From Actinorhabdospora filicis (GTDB taxonomy: Bacteria > Actinomycetota > Actinomycetes > Mycobacteriales > Micromonosporaceae), in assembly GCF_030269765.1 (NCBI RefSeq), contig NZ_BSTX01000004.1, forward strand, positions 256,990-320,989: a stretch of 64,000 bases of DNA, written 5' to 3'. The notes beneath the pieces are model-generated. The model had not been told where the DNA came from, did no database searches, and worked only from the letters and a program-made list of their open reading frames with translations. Of the stretch, positions 1 through 8,091 are shown piece after piece; position 1 is the stretch's first letter; every line of letters begins with the position of its first letter. Both the position numbers and the translations under genes were made by a program.

Positions 1-136
1 CGCCGGGTCGCCGGGTCGCCGGGTCGCCGGGTCGCCGGGTCGCCGGGTCGCCGGGTCGCCGGGTCGCCGGGTCGCCGGGTCGCCGGGTCGCCGGGTCGCC
101 GGGTCGCCGGGTCGCCGGGTCGCCGGGTCGCCGGGT
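1..136. repeat. 8-bp tandem repeat, 17 perfect copies
   Basis: The unit CGCCGGGT is repeated seventeen times without a mismatch, then breaks into CGGGG. The array starts at the window edge, so it may be longer. Because the unit is not a multiple of three and no gene-like frame runs through it, it is probably intergenic. Copy number is likely to vary by slippage. Confidence 0.95.
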
Positions 137-219
137 CGGGGTTCATGGCGGTGAGAGCGGGGGAACGTCGGGCGCATGCGTCCTGGGGCGCTCGAAGGTC
201 TTTCATGCCCGACTCTGTT

Positions 220-330
220 GGTGGGGGCCCAGAGCCCGCCCCGCTGGGGCGAACGTAACCGGGGCCACGCGTGGCCTGTCAAACGGTTGATCCGGGAACC
301 TGTGGATAACGGGTGGATTGTGGATAACTC
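220..330 (+). repeat. DnaA-box-containing interspersed repeat, copy A
   Basis: This stretch matches 47773-47883 along almost its whole length. Both begin GGTGGGGGCCC, contain the palindrome GCCCCGCTGGGGC followed by GAACGTA, share GTCAAACGG, and end with two copies of TGTGGATAA (301-309 and 319-327) whose starts are 18 bases apart. TGTGGATAA is the complement of the consensus DnaA box TTATCCACA. What is seen is the repeat and the boxes; DnaA binding is inferred. Confidence 0.85.
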
Positions 331-863
331 TCGCGCAAAACGCGCTTGCGGATCGCGCAAGGCTGTCTCATGATCTGTCGGGCTCGGCTTCGGCCGCCTT
401 CGCTCGACCCTCGACCCCTGACCTCCGCCCCCGGCTTCCGGGATCTGGATCTCGGGTGCTCGTTCGGGTCGTCGGAGTCGCCGAGGCCGCTGGACCCGCC
501 AAGCTCCACCGAGTCCCTCGGGCCCTCCGGGCAACTTCCGGCGAACTCGCGGTGGCTTGCGCGTGGTCTCCGGGTGGCCGTCGTGTAAGTGGCGGTCGGG
601 GTTTCGGTCCGTACGCTTGTGACCTCGGCAACGGGGGGTGGGCCGGGCCACTCTCGTTCGGCGTTCGCCGGGCGCGCTCGACCAGTGTTTTCGCTGGTAG
701 CGGGGGTGCGGCTGTCGTCGGCCGGTCATGTGGCGTCCACAGTGGCTTAAGAATCCTCGGCGGGTGAGCGCCCTCACCTTAAAAACGCTGGCATACAAGG
801 GCTTGTGGTGGTGTTATTGAAGGGCATCAAGGAACGAACCTCACGCCCCTGGGGGAAACTGAA
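331..863. other. Intergenic region without a recognisable gene
   Basis: About 530 bases with several open frames on both strands, none having a ribosome binding site, a recognisable domain or a clear codon bias. A short inverted repeat GGTGAG/CTCACC lies at 763-778, just before the mini gene that starts at 864. No promoter could be assigned with confidence. Confidence 0.5.
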
Positions 864-1010
864 ATGAACGCCTTCTTCTCTACTCGCAAGCAGCTTCGCG
901 CCGAGCGCGCCCACCGTCGGGCCGTCGCTCGCGCCACCGCTCACGTCTCCTCCCAGGCGGTTCGCCGGGAGATGCTGATGTGGAGCACCACCAGCCGCAT
1001 GGGGATGTAA
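864..1010 (+). CDS. Hypothetical 48-aa basic protein
   Basis: A short ORF of 48 codons opens with ATG six bases after a GGGGGAA ribosome binding site and stops just before a strong terminator at 1040-1071, so it looks like a complete small transcription unit. The product is very basic, with many Arg and Ala residues in the first two thirds (RAERAHRRAVARATAH) and a Met-rich end. There is no signal peptide or membrane segment. I do not recognise it. The basic helix-prone sequence could bind nucleic acid, but that is a guess. The evidence for translation is only the binding site and the terminator. Confidence 0.5.
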   Translation: MNAFFSTRKQLRAERAHRRAVARATAHVSSQAVRREMLMWSTTSRMGM

Positions 1011-1039
1011 ATCCCACAAGCCTCTACACTCCTCCCTCC

Positions 1040-1071
1040 AAGGGGCCGCCACCGACGGGTGGCGGCCCCTT
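1040..1071 (+). terminator. Intrinsic terminator after the 48-aa ORF
   Basis: A perfect 14-bp stem (AAGGGGCCGCCACC with its complement) closes a 4-base loop 29 bases after the mini gene stop codon. There is only a short T tract, as is usual in actinomycetes. Confidence 0.8.
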
Positions 1072-1181
1072 TACTACGTTCACCGCGCGTGCGTCGGTGT
1101 GCACCTTGGTCGGGTTCCCGCAGCGTGCATGAGAGATGTAGCGTGTACCACTGTTGAAAAATGGCGCAGCGAGGAGGCGCA

Positions 1182-2408
1182 ATGACTGAGCCGACCAATC
1201 CGACCGGCGAACCCGGCGACAAGCCGGGCGCCACGCCGCCGGAGGACGTCGACGCGGAGCGCACTACCGTACTGCGCCCCGCCGAGGCGGCCGCTTCGGA
1301 GACTTCGGCGCCCGCTCCGGCGGGCGACGACGAGAAGACCACGGTGATCCCGGTCCCTGCGGCGCAGGTGCCCCCCGCGCCGGTGACCCCGCCCACCGCA
1401 CCGCCCACCGCCCCGCCCGCCGCGCCGGTGACGCCGCCCGCGGCTCCGCCGGTCGCGCCTCCCGCGCCGCCGGTGGCCCAGCCGCCCGCCGCGCCCGTCC
1501 CGCCGCCCGTGGCTCCGCCGGTGACGTCCGTGCCGCCGGTCGCGCCCCCGCAGGCTCCGCCGGTGCCTCCGCAGGCCCCGCCGGTCGCTCCGCCCGCGCC
1601 TTACGGCGCTCCGGTGCCGCCGCCTCCGGGCGCGGTTCCGCCGCCGGGCTTCCAGCAGCCGCCGGTCGCCCCGGGCTCGGAGGCCACGCAGCCCATCCAG
1701 CTGCCGCAGACTCCGTCCCAGGCCCCGCCGCCGCAGCTGCCGAGCGTCCCGACGCCGCCCCCGGGCGCGCCGGTGCCGCCGCCGCCCGCGCCTTACGGTG
1801 CCCCGGTGCCGCCGCCGGTCTCGGGTCCGCCGACCTCCGGCGCGCCCCTCGACCCGAACGCGCCCGTCTGGGGAGCCCCCGGGACGCCCGCCGCGACCCC
1901 GCCGCAGGCGGCCGCGACGCCCGGCTACCCCGGCGCGTACGACCCCAACCAGCAGCAGGGTGTGCCCGGCTCCTACGACCCGAACCAGTACGGCGGCGCG
2001 TACACGCCGCCTCCCGGCGACCCGAACCTGACGGGGCAGCAGCCCGTCACCGGCGTCCCCGGCGCCTACGACCCGAACGCGCCCATGGGCGCGCCGTGGG
2101 GTGCCCCGCCCGCGCCGCAGAAGAAGAAGGGCCCGCTCATCGCGATCATCGCGGTGGTGGCCGTGATCGTGATCGTCGGCGGCATCGTCGGCGGGATCCT
2201 CCTCTTCGGCAAGGGCGGCTTCGAGACCGGCGACTGCGTCAAGCAGAAGCCCGGCGGCATGGAGGGCGTCGCGGTCGAGTGCACCGAGAAGGGCGCGGGC
2301 GTCTACAAGATCGGCGACAAGGTCAAGACCGCCGCCGACTGCCCCGACCCGTCCCTGCCGACGCTGACCGTCGACGGTGACACCTACTGCCTCACCCCGA
2401 ACGAGTAA
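1182..2408 (+). CDS. Pro-rich single-pass membrane protein with C-terminal Cys-containing domain
   Basis: The 408-aa product has a long Pro/Ala-rich cytoplasmic region (roughly residues 60-310, with PPVAPPAPP-type repeats and later YDPNQ motifs). A basic KKK cluster is followed by one hydrophobic helix near residues 317-343. A 60-residue extracytoplasmic tail carries four cysteines, enough for two disulfides. The arrangement resembles actinobacterial LppU-like proteins, whose role is unknown. The start at 1182 is preferred over an upstream ATG at 1161 because GAGGAGG precedes it at the right distance. An early acidic patch with ERTTVLRP and EKTTVIP resembles phosphothreonine sites bound by FHA domains, so Ser/Thr kinase signalling is a possible context (inference). 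Confidence 0.75.
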   Translation: MTEPTNPTGEPGDKPGATPPEDVDAERTTVLRPAEAAASETSAPAPAGDDEKTTVIPVPAAQVPPAPVTPPTAPPTAPPAAPVTPPAAPPVAPPAPPVAQPPAAPVPPPVAPPVTSVPPVAPPQAPPVPPQAPPVAPPAPYGAPVPPPPGAVPPPGFQQPPVAPGSEATQPIQLPQTPSQAPPPQLPSVPTPPPGAPVPPPPAPYGAPVPPPVSGPPTSGAPLDPNAPVWGAPGTPAATPPQAAATPGYPGAYDPNQQQGVPGSYDPNQYGGAYTPPPGDPNLTGQQPVTGVPGAYDPNAPMGAPWGAPPAPQKKKGPLIAIIAVVAVIVIVGGIVGGILLFGKGGFETGDCVKQKPGGMEGVAVECTEKGAGVYKIGDKVKTAADCPDPSLPTLTVDGDTYCLTPNE

Positions 2409-2420
2409 GAGCGCTTGGAC

Positions 2421-2449
2421 GAAGCCCCCGGCCGCGTGCCGGGGGCTTC
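2421..2449 (+). terminator. Intrinsic terminator
   Basis: A perfect 12-bp stem GAAGCCCCCGGC with its complement around a 5-base loop, 12 bases after the Pro-rich membrane protein gene. Confidence 0.85.
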
Positions 2450-2524
2450 GTCGTGCCCGGGGCGGGGCGGACGGTGACCCGGCGGCCTAGATCAATCCCC
2501 GCCCGGATATGGCACCCTTGCCCC

Positions 2525-4342
2525 ATGACGGCCGCCGTTTCCCCGACTCCCCGCCAGGCCCGTGTCCGCGCCGCCGAGCTCACCGGGCGCGGGTGGCTGA
2601 ACACCGGCGGGAAGGCGCTCACCCTCGCCGACCTGCGCGGCAAGATCGTCCTGCTCGACTTCTGGACCACGTGCTGCGTCAACTGCCTGCACGTCCTGGA
2701 CGAGCTGCGCCCGCTGGAGCACGAGTACGCCGACGTGCTGGTCATCGTGGGCGTGCACTCCCCGAAGTTCGAGCACGAGCGGGCCGCGGCGACCGTGACG
2801 GCCGCCGTCGAGCGCTACGACGTCACCCACCCGGTGCTGGACGACCCGGATCTCACCACGTGGGGCCAGTACGCCGCGCGCGCGTGGCCGACGCTGTCGG
2901 TGATCGACCCGGAGGGCTACCTGGTGGCGTCCATGGCGGGCGAGGGCCACGCCGAGGGCCTGCGCCGGATGGTCGAGGAGCTGATCGCCGTCCATGAGGC
3001 CAAGGGCACCCTCCACCGGGGCTACGGGCCGTACGTCCCGCCCGCGCCGGCCGCCACCACGTTGCGGTACCCGGGGAAGGCGATCGCCCTGCCGGAGGGG
3101 CGGCTGCTGGTCTCCGACTCGTCCCGGCACCGGCTGGTCGAGCTGGAGGCCGACGGCGAGACGCTCGTCCGCGTCATCGGCACCGGCGAGCGGGGCCGCG
3201 CCGACGGCGACGCCCCGGAGTTCTCCGAGCCGGCGGGCATGGCGCTGCTGCCGCCGCACGTCGCCGAGATCGCCGGTTACGACCTGGTCGTCGCCGACAC
3301 GGTCAACCACCTGCTGCGTGGTGTGCGCCTGTCCGACGGGCACACGACCACGGTCGCGGGCACGGGACGCCAGTGGCGTGGCGAGGTCGACTTCGCCGCG
3401 CACGACGCGCTGGCGGTCGACCTGTCGTCGCCGTGGGACGTGGCGTGGTTCGGCGAGCGGGTCGTCGTGGCGATGGCGGGCATCCACCAGCTGTGGTGGT
3501 ACGACCCGGTGAAGCGCACGGCGGGCGTGTGGGCGGGCACGACGGTGGAGTCGCTGAAGGACGGCCCGCTGCCGGACGTGTTCCTCTCGCAGCCCTCGGG
3601 CGTGGCCTCCGACGGCGCGCGCCTGTGGTTCGCCGACTCCGAGACCTCGGCGCTGCGCTACGTCGAGGACGACGTCATGCACACCGCCGTCGGCCAGGGC
3701 CTGTTCGACTTCGGGCACGTGGACGGCAAGGCCGCCGACGCGCTCCTCCAGCACCCGCTGGGCCTGTGCGTGCTGCCGGACGGCTCGATCGCTATCGCCG
3801 ACACCTACAACGGCGCGGTCCGCCGCTACGACCCCGCCACGGGCGAGGTCTCCACGGTGGCGCGGGACCTGGCCGAGCCCAGCGACGTCCTCTTCGCCGA
3901 CGGCCGCCTGCTGGTGGTGGAGTCGGCCGCGCACCGGATCGTCGCGGTGCCGCTGGAGTCGTCGGTGGTGGCCGGTGAGCGGCACCAGGTCAAGCGCGAG
4001 GCGATGGACCTGGCGCCCGGCGAGCTGGCGTTCACCGTCGTCTACGAGCCGCCGCCGGGGCAGAAGCTGGACGACTCGTTCGGCCCGCCGACGCGCCTGG
4101 AGGTCACCGCCGACCCGCCGGAGCTGCTGCTGGACGGCACGGGCGTCGGCACCGACCTGACCCGCCGCCTGGTGCTGAACCCGGATGTGCCCGGTGGCGT
4201 CCTGCAGGTCGTGGCGCAGGCCGCCTCGTGCGATGTGGACGTGGAGAACGCCGCCTGCCACCTGACGCGGCAGGACTGGGGCGTCCCGGTGCGGGTCGTG
4301 GACGGCGCGGTGAGGGAGCTGAGTTTGATCCTGCGGGGTTAG
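2525..4342 (+). CDS. Thioredoxin-like / NHL-repeat protein (NHLRC2-like)
   Basis: The N-terminal 150 residues form a thioredoxin-like domain with a redox motif CVNC at residues 51-54 (context FWTTCCVNC) and the TlpA-type WPTLSVIDP segment. It is followed by repeated NHL blades (for example LLVSDSSRHRLVELE, DLVVADTVNHLLR, SIAIADTYNGAVRRYD) predicted to form a beta-propeller, then a short beta-rich end. The same domain order is found in animal NHLRC2 and its bacterial relatives. The substrate is unknown; a thiol-disulfide role with a propeller for partner binding is inferred. No signal peptide is seen, so it is probably cytoplasmic. ATG at 2525 begins the homologous region; an ORF extension to 2453 lacks support. 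Its 3' end overlaps the convergent corA gene by 4 bases. Confidence 0.85.
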   Translation: MTAAVSPTPRQARVRAAELTGRGWLNTGGKALTLADLRGKIVLLDFWTTCCVNCLHVLDELRPLEHEYADVLVIVGVHSPKFEHERAAATVTAAVERYDVTHPVLDDPDLTTWGQYAARAWPTLSVIDPEGYLVASMAGEGHAEGLRRMVEELIAVHEAKGTLHRGYGPYVPPAPAATTLRYPGKAIALPEGRLLVSDSSRHRLVELEADGETLVRVIGTGERGRADGDAPEFSEPAGMALLPPHVAEIAGYDLVVADTVNHLLRGVRLSDGHTTTVAGTGRQWRGEVDFAAHDALAVDLSSPWDVAWFGERVVVAMAGIHQLWWYDPVKRTAGVWAGTTVESLKDGPLPDVFLSQPSGVASDGARLWFADSETSALRYVEDDVMHTAVGQGLFDFGHVDGKAADALLQHPLGLCVLPDGSIAIADTYNGAVRRYDPATGEVSTVARDLAEPSDVLFADGRLLVVESAAHRIVAVPLESSVVAGERHQVKREAMDLAPGELAFTVVYEPPPGQKLDDSFGPPTRLEVTADPPELLLDGTGVGTDLTRRLVLNPDVPGGVLQVVAQAASCDVDVENAACHLTRQDWGVPVRVVDGAVRELSLILRG

Positions 4343-5316
4343 AGCCAGCCGTTGCGGCGGAACAGCCACAGCAGCAGCAGGCAGACCCCGGCCATCAGCC
4401 CGAGCACGATGTAGTACCCGTAGTGCCAGTTCAGCTCGGGCATGAACGCGAAGTTCATGCCGTAGATGCCGGCGATGGCGGTGGGGACGGCGATGACGGC
4501 CGCCCACGCCGAGATCCGGCGCATGTCGTTGTTCTGCCAGGTGCTCACCTTCGCCTGGTGCGCGGTCAGCACCGAGGTGAGCAGGTCGGAGAAGGACGAC
4601 ACGCGCGTGTTGACGCGTTCGGCGTGGTCGGCGACGTCCCGCAGCCACGGGCGGACGGTGCTGGGCAGGTGCCGGATCTCGGCGAGGTCGGCGAGCATGC
4701 CGGGCACCGGTCCCACGCCGTCGGCGAACTCCAGGATCTCGCGTTTGAGGAAGTAGATGGAGTCGGTGACGTCCTCGCGGCTGGCGGAGAACACCCGCCG
4801 CTCCAGCCGCCCGATGTCGTTGCCGACCTCGTCGGCGATGACCTGGTACTCGTCGACGACGGCGTCCAGGACGGCGTAGACGATGCCGCCGGGGCCGTGC
4901 GAGCGCGCCTTCCCGTCCTCCTCGACGCGGGCCCGGGCATGCTCGAAGACGTCGGTGGGGCCGTGCCGGACGGTGACCACGAAGTCGCGGCCGACGAACA
5001 TGTCGATCTCGCCGAGCTCGATCTGCTCGGTCGCCTGCACCCACTCCACGGTCTTGATGACGAGGAAGAGGGTGTCGCCGTACTCGTCGACCTTGGCGCG
5101 CTGGTGGGCCTGCACGGCGTCCTCGACGGCCAGGGGGTGCAGGCCGAAGCGGATCGCGTCGGCCCGGAACTCCTCCATGGTCGGTTCCACCGAGTCGACC
5201 CACAGGTAGGCGTCGCCGCCGAGTTCGCGGACGCGCGCGACGGCGGTGTCCAGGTCCGCGCCGTGCTCTTCGGACCGTCCGGCGTGGATCACGACGCACC
5301 GCACGGTGGTCTCCAT
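4339..5316 (-). CDS. corA: CorA-family divalent cation transporter
   Basis: A 325-aa CorA protein: a cytoplasmic alpha/beta and long-helix region, then two membrane helices at the C-terminus with the family signature YGMNF at the end of the first and the usual loop FMPELNW. Such proteins form pentameric Mg2+ (or Co2+/Ni2+) channels in the inner membrane. The ORF could extend to 5418, but ATG at 5316 fits the family and lies 8 bases after the stop of glsA, so glsA and corA are probably co-transcribed. A second CorA is encoded at 46682-47695; the two differ clearly in sequence, so they are old paralogues rather than a recent duplication. Confidence 0.92.
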   Translation of the reverse strand: METTVRCVVIHAGRSEEHGADLDTAVARVRELGGDAYLWVDSVEPTMEEFRADAIRFGLHPLAVEDAVQAHQRAKVDEYGDTLFLVIKTVEWVQATEQIELGEIDMFVGRDFVVTVRHGPTDVFEHARARVEEDGKARSHGPGGIVYAVLDAVVDEYQVIADEVGNDIGRLERRVFSASREDVTDSIYFLKREILEFADGVGPVPGMLADLAEIRHLPSTVRPWLRDVADHAERVNTRVSSFSDLLTSVLTAHQAKVSTWQNNDMRRISAWAAVIAVPTAIAGIYGMNFAFMPELNWHYGYYIVLGLMAGVCLLLLWLFRRNGWL

Positions 5317-5324
5317 GGAGACCA

Positions 5325-6233
5325 CTAGAACACGGACAGGCCCGTCGCGGTGGTGAACGCGTCGAGAGCCGCCACGCCCGCCACGGAGTTGCCCTGCGCG
5401 TCCAGGCCCGGGCTCCACACGCAGATCGCGCCCACGCCCGGCAGGACCGCGAGGATGCCCCCGCCGACGCCGGACTTGCCGGGCAGGCCCACGCGGTAGG
5501 CGAACTCCCCGGCCGCGTCGTAGGTGCCGCAGGTGAGCATGACGGCGTTGACGCGCTTGGCCTCGCTGCGGGTGAGCAGGCGCGTCCCGTCGGCGCGGAC
5601 GCCGTGCCGGGCGAGGAAACCGCCCGCCAGGGCCAGGTCCCGGCAGCTGGCGGCGATCGCGCAGTGCGCGTAGTAGTGGTCCAGGACCGTGGCGACGGGG
5701 TTCTCCAGGTTGCCGTAGGACGCCAGGAAGTGCGCCAGCGCCGAGTTGCGGTGCCCGTGCCCGGCCTCGGAGACGGCGACCTCGGCGTCGGTCCCGATGA
5801 CCGCGCCCGATTCGGCGCGCAGGAACTCCCGGACCGTCTCGGCGGCGTCACCGGTCAGTGAATGCAGCCGGTCGGTGACGACGAGCGCGCCCGCGTTGAT
5901 GAACGGGTTGCGCGGGACGCCGTCCTCGAACTCCAGTTGCACCAGCGAGTTGAAGGGCGTGCCGGACGGCTCGCGGCCCACCCGCTCCCACAGCCCGTCA
6001 CCGCCGAGGGCGAGCGTGAGGGTCAGCGTGAACAGCTTGGAGATGGACTGGATGGAGAACGCGCGCTCGAAGTCGCCGACGCCGTGGACCTCACCGTCCA
6101 CCGTGGCCAGCGCCATCCCGAACGACGACGGATCCGCCGCCGCGAGCGCGGGGATGTAGTCGGCGACGCGTCCACGGTGGAGATGGGGGACGGCGGCGGC
6201 CATGGCGTCGGCGATAAGGCGCTGGTAGGGCAT
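5325..6233 (-). CDS. glsA: Glutaminase A
   Basis: A 302-aa protein of the beta-lactamase-fold glutaminases, which hydrolyse L-glutamine to glutamate and ammonia. The catalytic Ser-x-x-Lys is in SIQSISKLF (Ser63, Lys66), and other family blocks are present: PFNSLVQLE, NPFINAGALVV, and the C-terminal GKSGVGGGI. Length matches the family (about 300-310 aa). It has no transport signal. It is first in a probable two-gene unit with the CorA gene 8 bases downstream. An ATG at 6233 is used; the bases before it show no strong binding site. Confidence 0.93.
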   Translation of the reverse strand: MPYQRLIADAMAAAVPHLHRGRVADYIPALAAADPSSFGMALATVDGEVHGVGDFERAFSIQSISKLFTLTLTLALGGDGLWERVGREPSGTPFNSLVQLEFEDGVPRNPFINAGALVVTDRLHSLTGDAAETVREFLRAESGAVIGTDAEVAVSEAGHGHRNSALAHFLASYGNLENPVATVLDHYYAHCAIAASCRDLALAGGFLARHGVRADGTRLLTRSEAKRVNAVMLTCGTYDAAGEFAYRVGLPGKSGVGGGILAVLPGVGAICVWSPGLDAQGNSVAGVAALDAFTTATGLSVF

Positions 6234-6288
6234 GCGGGTAATGGTGCATTATCTCGCTCACCCCTGAGACGGATAGAGGATGTGCCCG

Positions 6289-6894
6289 ATGGACGTGCCC
6301 CCGTACACCGGTGAACGGATCGCGCCCCGCCCGATCGACTGCTTCCGCGCCCGCATGCCGCTGGTCGCGCCGGTGGTGATCTCCGCCGTGGCCGTGGGCG
6401 TGTGGTTCTCGTGGCCGATGAGCGCGCTCATGTGCCTGGCGATCCCGGGGCTGGTGCTCCTCGCCGTCGCCGACACCCTCGTGAGCGTGCGCGTCGACGC
6501 CGCCGGGATCCTCGCCGAGAACCGGTGGACGCGCGCCCGGGTGCCCTGGCTGGTGGCGGGCTCGGTGGATCTGGCGCTCCCGGAGCCGGGGTCGAGGTCC
6601 TTCGCGAGGGCGTACCTGACGACCCGGGCGGGCGAGCGCGTCCCACTGGATGTGGTCGTGACCGGCGCGACCCGCGCCTCGGCCGCCGCGCTGGCGGCAT
6701 GGCTCGCGGCGGAGGTCGAGGCGCGGCGGCCGGAGGGACCGGCCGCGGGCGACTTCGTGGTGGAGAGGCCGGCGGGGCGGATCGCGCTGCGGGTGGCGGG
6801 GATCGTGCTCGTGGCGGTGTCGCTGGGGGCGCTGGTCATGCTGTTCGGGGCGTGGCTGGTGACGACGCTGTTCGAGCTGCTTCCGTCCCTGTGA
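6289..6894 (+). CDS. Membrane protein with PH-like domain, paralogue 1 of 3
   Basis: A 201-aa protein with two hydrophobic helices near the N-terminus (VAPVVISAVAVGVWF and the helix before VADTLVSVRVD), a soluble part beginning ILAENRWTRARVPW, and one hydrophobic helix at the C-terminus. The pattern D(A)xxAENRWTRxRVPW, then PLDVVxxG, then RIALRVAG recurs in the genes at 6891 and 7549. It resembles the bacterial PH-like family of the mycobacterial CFP-6 antigen (bPH_6), but I rate that as a probable, not certain, match. Start 6289 (spaced after AGAGGA) is preferred over ATG 6280. The gene overlaps the next by GTGA, so translation is coupled. Confidence 0.7.
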   Translation: MDVPPYTGERIAPRPIDCFRARMPLVAPVVISAVAVGVWFSWPMSALMCLAIPGLVLLAVADTLVSVRVDAAGILAENRWTRARVPWLVAGSVDLALPEPGSRSFARAYLTTRAGERVPLDVVVTGATRASAAALAAWLAAEVEARRPEGPAAGDFVVERPAGRIALRVAGIVLVAVSLGALVMLFGAWLVTTLFELLPSL

Positions 6895-7451
6895 CGAGCG
6901 TGGTGATCCGCCGCGTGGGGGAGGTCGCGGTCGGCTACCTCTTCGCGTTCGTGCCGATCGTCCTCTTCGCCGTCGCGGCCGGGCTGAACCTTGCGTGGTG
7001 GGCCGGAGCGTGGTTCGGCGCGGTCGCGGCCGGGCTGGTGCTGCTCGCGGCCGCCGACGCGCTCGTGTGCGTGCGGCTCGGCCCGGACGCGCTGGTCGCC
7101 GAGAACCGCTGGACGCGGGTGCGGGTGCCGTGGGGCGAGGCGGGGAAGGTCGTGACCGAGGTGCCGGGTCTCGTGCACCGGAAGGGCGCCCGGGTGCGCG
7201 CGAGGCTCATGACGAGCGCGGGTCCGCTCGCGCTGGACGTCGCGGCCGTGGGCGCGCGTTCGCGGACGGCCGCGTCGGAGGTGGCCGACCGGCTCGACGA
7301 CGAGGTCGAGGCCCGGCGCACGGCCGCGCGGGGCCGGATCGTGCGCGAACGACCGTGGGGACGGATCGCGCTGCGCGTGGCCGGGCTGGCGCTCGCGGTG
7401 GGGCCGCTGGTGGCGGTGTTCGCGCTGGGATTCGTCTTCCGGGCCCGATGA
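6891..7451 (+). CDS. Membrane protein with PH-like domain, paralogue 2 of 3
   Basis: A 186-aa protein with two N-terminal membrane helices, the central block DALVAENRWTRVRVPW, the block PLALDVAAVGARSR, and a C-terminal helix after RPWGRIALRVAG. It is clearly homologous to its neighbours on either side. The GTG start overlaps the preceding stop as GTGA, and its own TGA overlaps the ATG of the 34-codon ORF as ATGA. Function is unknown. CFP-6-type PH-like domains in actinobacteria are membrane-tethered folds of unknown ligand. Confidence 0.75.
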   Translation: MTSVVIRRVGEVAVGYLFAFVPIVLFAVAAGLNLAWWAGAWFGAVAAGLVLLAAADALVCVRLGPDALVAENRWTRVRVPWGEAGKVVTEVPGLVHRKGARVRARLMTSAGPLALDVAAVGARSRTAASEVADRLDDEVEARRTAARGRIVRERPWGRIALRVAGLALAVGPLVAVFALGFVFRAR

Positions 7452-7552
7452 GTGCCGGGACACCCGCGACAGGCCTCACGCCGCACCGGCGGCGGCTCGG
7501 GGTGATGGGACCGGTCGTGGTCGCGCTGCTGATCCTGGTCCGGTCCCGGTGA
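7448..7552 (+). CDS. 34-aa membrane mini protein between PH-like paralogues
   Basis: ATG at 7448 overlaps the previous stop (ATGA) and the ORF's own TGA overlaps the GTG start of the next gene (GTGA). The 34-aa product has a basic N-terminal part (PHRRRLG) and one hydrophobic stretch (VMGPVVVALLILV). It could be a true small membrane protein, a leader that couples translation across the cluster, or the remnant of a fourth paralogue. The double 4-base overlap is the main evidence for translation. Confidence 0.45.
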   Translation: MSAGTPATGLTPHRRRLGVMGPVVVALLILVRSR

Positions 7553-8091
7553 ACGACCTCACCGTCACCCGCCGCAACGAGTGCCTGGCCATGCTCCTCG
7601 CCCTGCTCGTGTTCGGCGGGGTGTCCGTCTTCATACCGCCGGGGCGGCCGCTCGCGCCGACCGTCTGCATGGTGCTCGGGATCGCGTTGATCATCGGCAC
7701 CGACGCCCTCGTCGCGGTCCGTTTCACGCCCGATGCCCTGGTCGCGGACAACCGGTGGTCGCGGGTGCGGGTGCCGTGGCACGAGGTGGGCGAGGTCGAG
7801 GCGGACGTGCCGTACTCCACTCGCGGGCGGGCGCGGCTGGCGGTCCGGTTGCGGTCGGGTGGTGAGGTGCCGCTGGATGTGGTGCGGGTGGGGTGGCGGA
7901 TCCGGAGCCGTCGGCTGGATTGCGCGTGGCGGGTGGGGGAGGAGGCCGCCGCGCGGCGGAGGCGGCGGCCCGGCGACGCGTCCGTCACGGTCGAGCGGCG
8001 CTGGGGGCGGGTGGTGGCGCGGGGAGCGGGGATCGGGCTGCTCGTGGCGACCGTCGTGTGGGTGGTGCTGCTCAGCTCTCGCGCTGGGTGA
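7549..8091 (+). CDS. Membrane protein with PH-like domain, paralogue 3 of 3
   Basis: A 180-aa protein with two N-terminal hydrophobic helices, the shared core DALVADNRWSRVRVPWHEVGEVEADVP, the block VPLDVVRVGWRIRSR, an Arg-rich linker (AAARRRRRPG), and a C-terminal helix after RRWGRVVARGAG. The GTG start is coupled to the 34-codon ORF. Its last 20 bases overlap the convergent gene at 8072-9601, so transcription from the two sides collides here. Function unknown. Confidence 0.72.
   Translation: MNDLTVTRRNECLAMLLALLVFGGVSVFIPPGRPLAPTVCMVLGIALIIGTDALVAVRFTPDALVADNRWSRVRVPWHEVGEVEADVPYSTRGRARLAVRLRSGGEVPLDVVRVGWRIRSRRLDCAWRVGEEAAARRRRRPGDASVTVERRWGRVVARGAGIGLLVATVVWVVLLSSRAG

Noticed and set aside
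1-136. CRISPR array
   Set aside because: The units are 8 bases with no spacers; no cas genes are present.
331-863. Several overlapping short frames
   Set aside because: No start has a ribosome binding site or a TANNNT box, and no two neighbouring frames show coupling.
2492-5851. Very long minus-strand open frame of about 1,100 codons
   Set aside because: It lies antisense to the NHL protein gene and out of frame with corA and glsA, and its translation is Arg/Pro/Gly-rich without domains. It is a by-product of high G+C.
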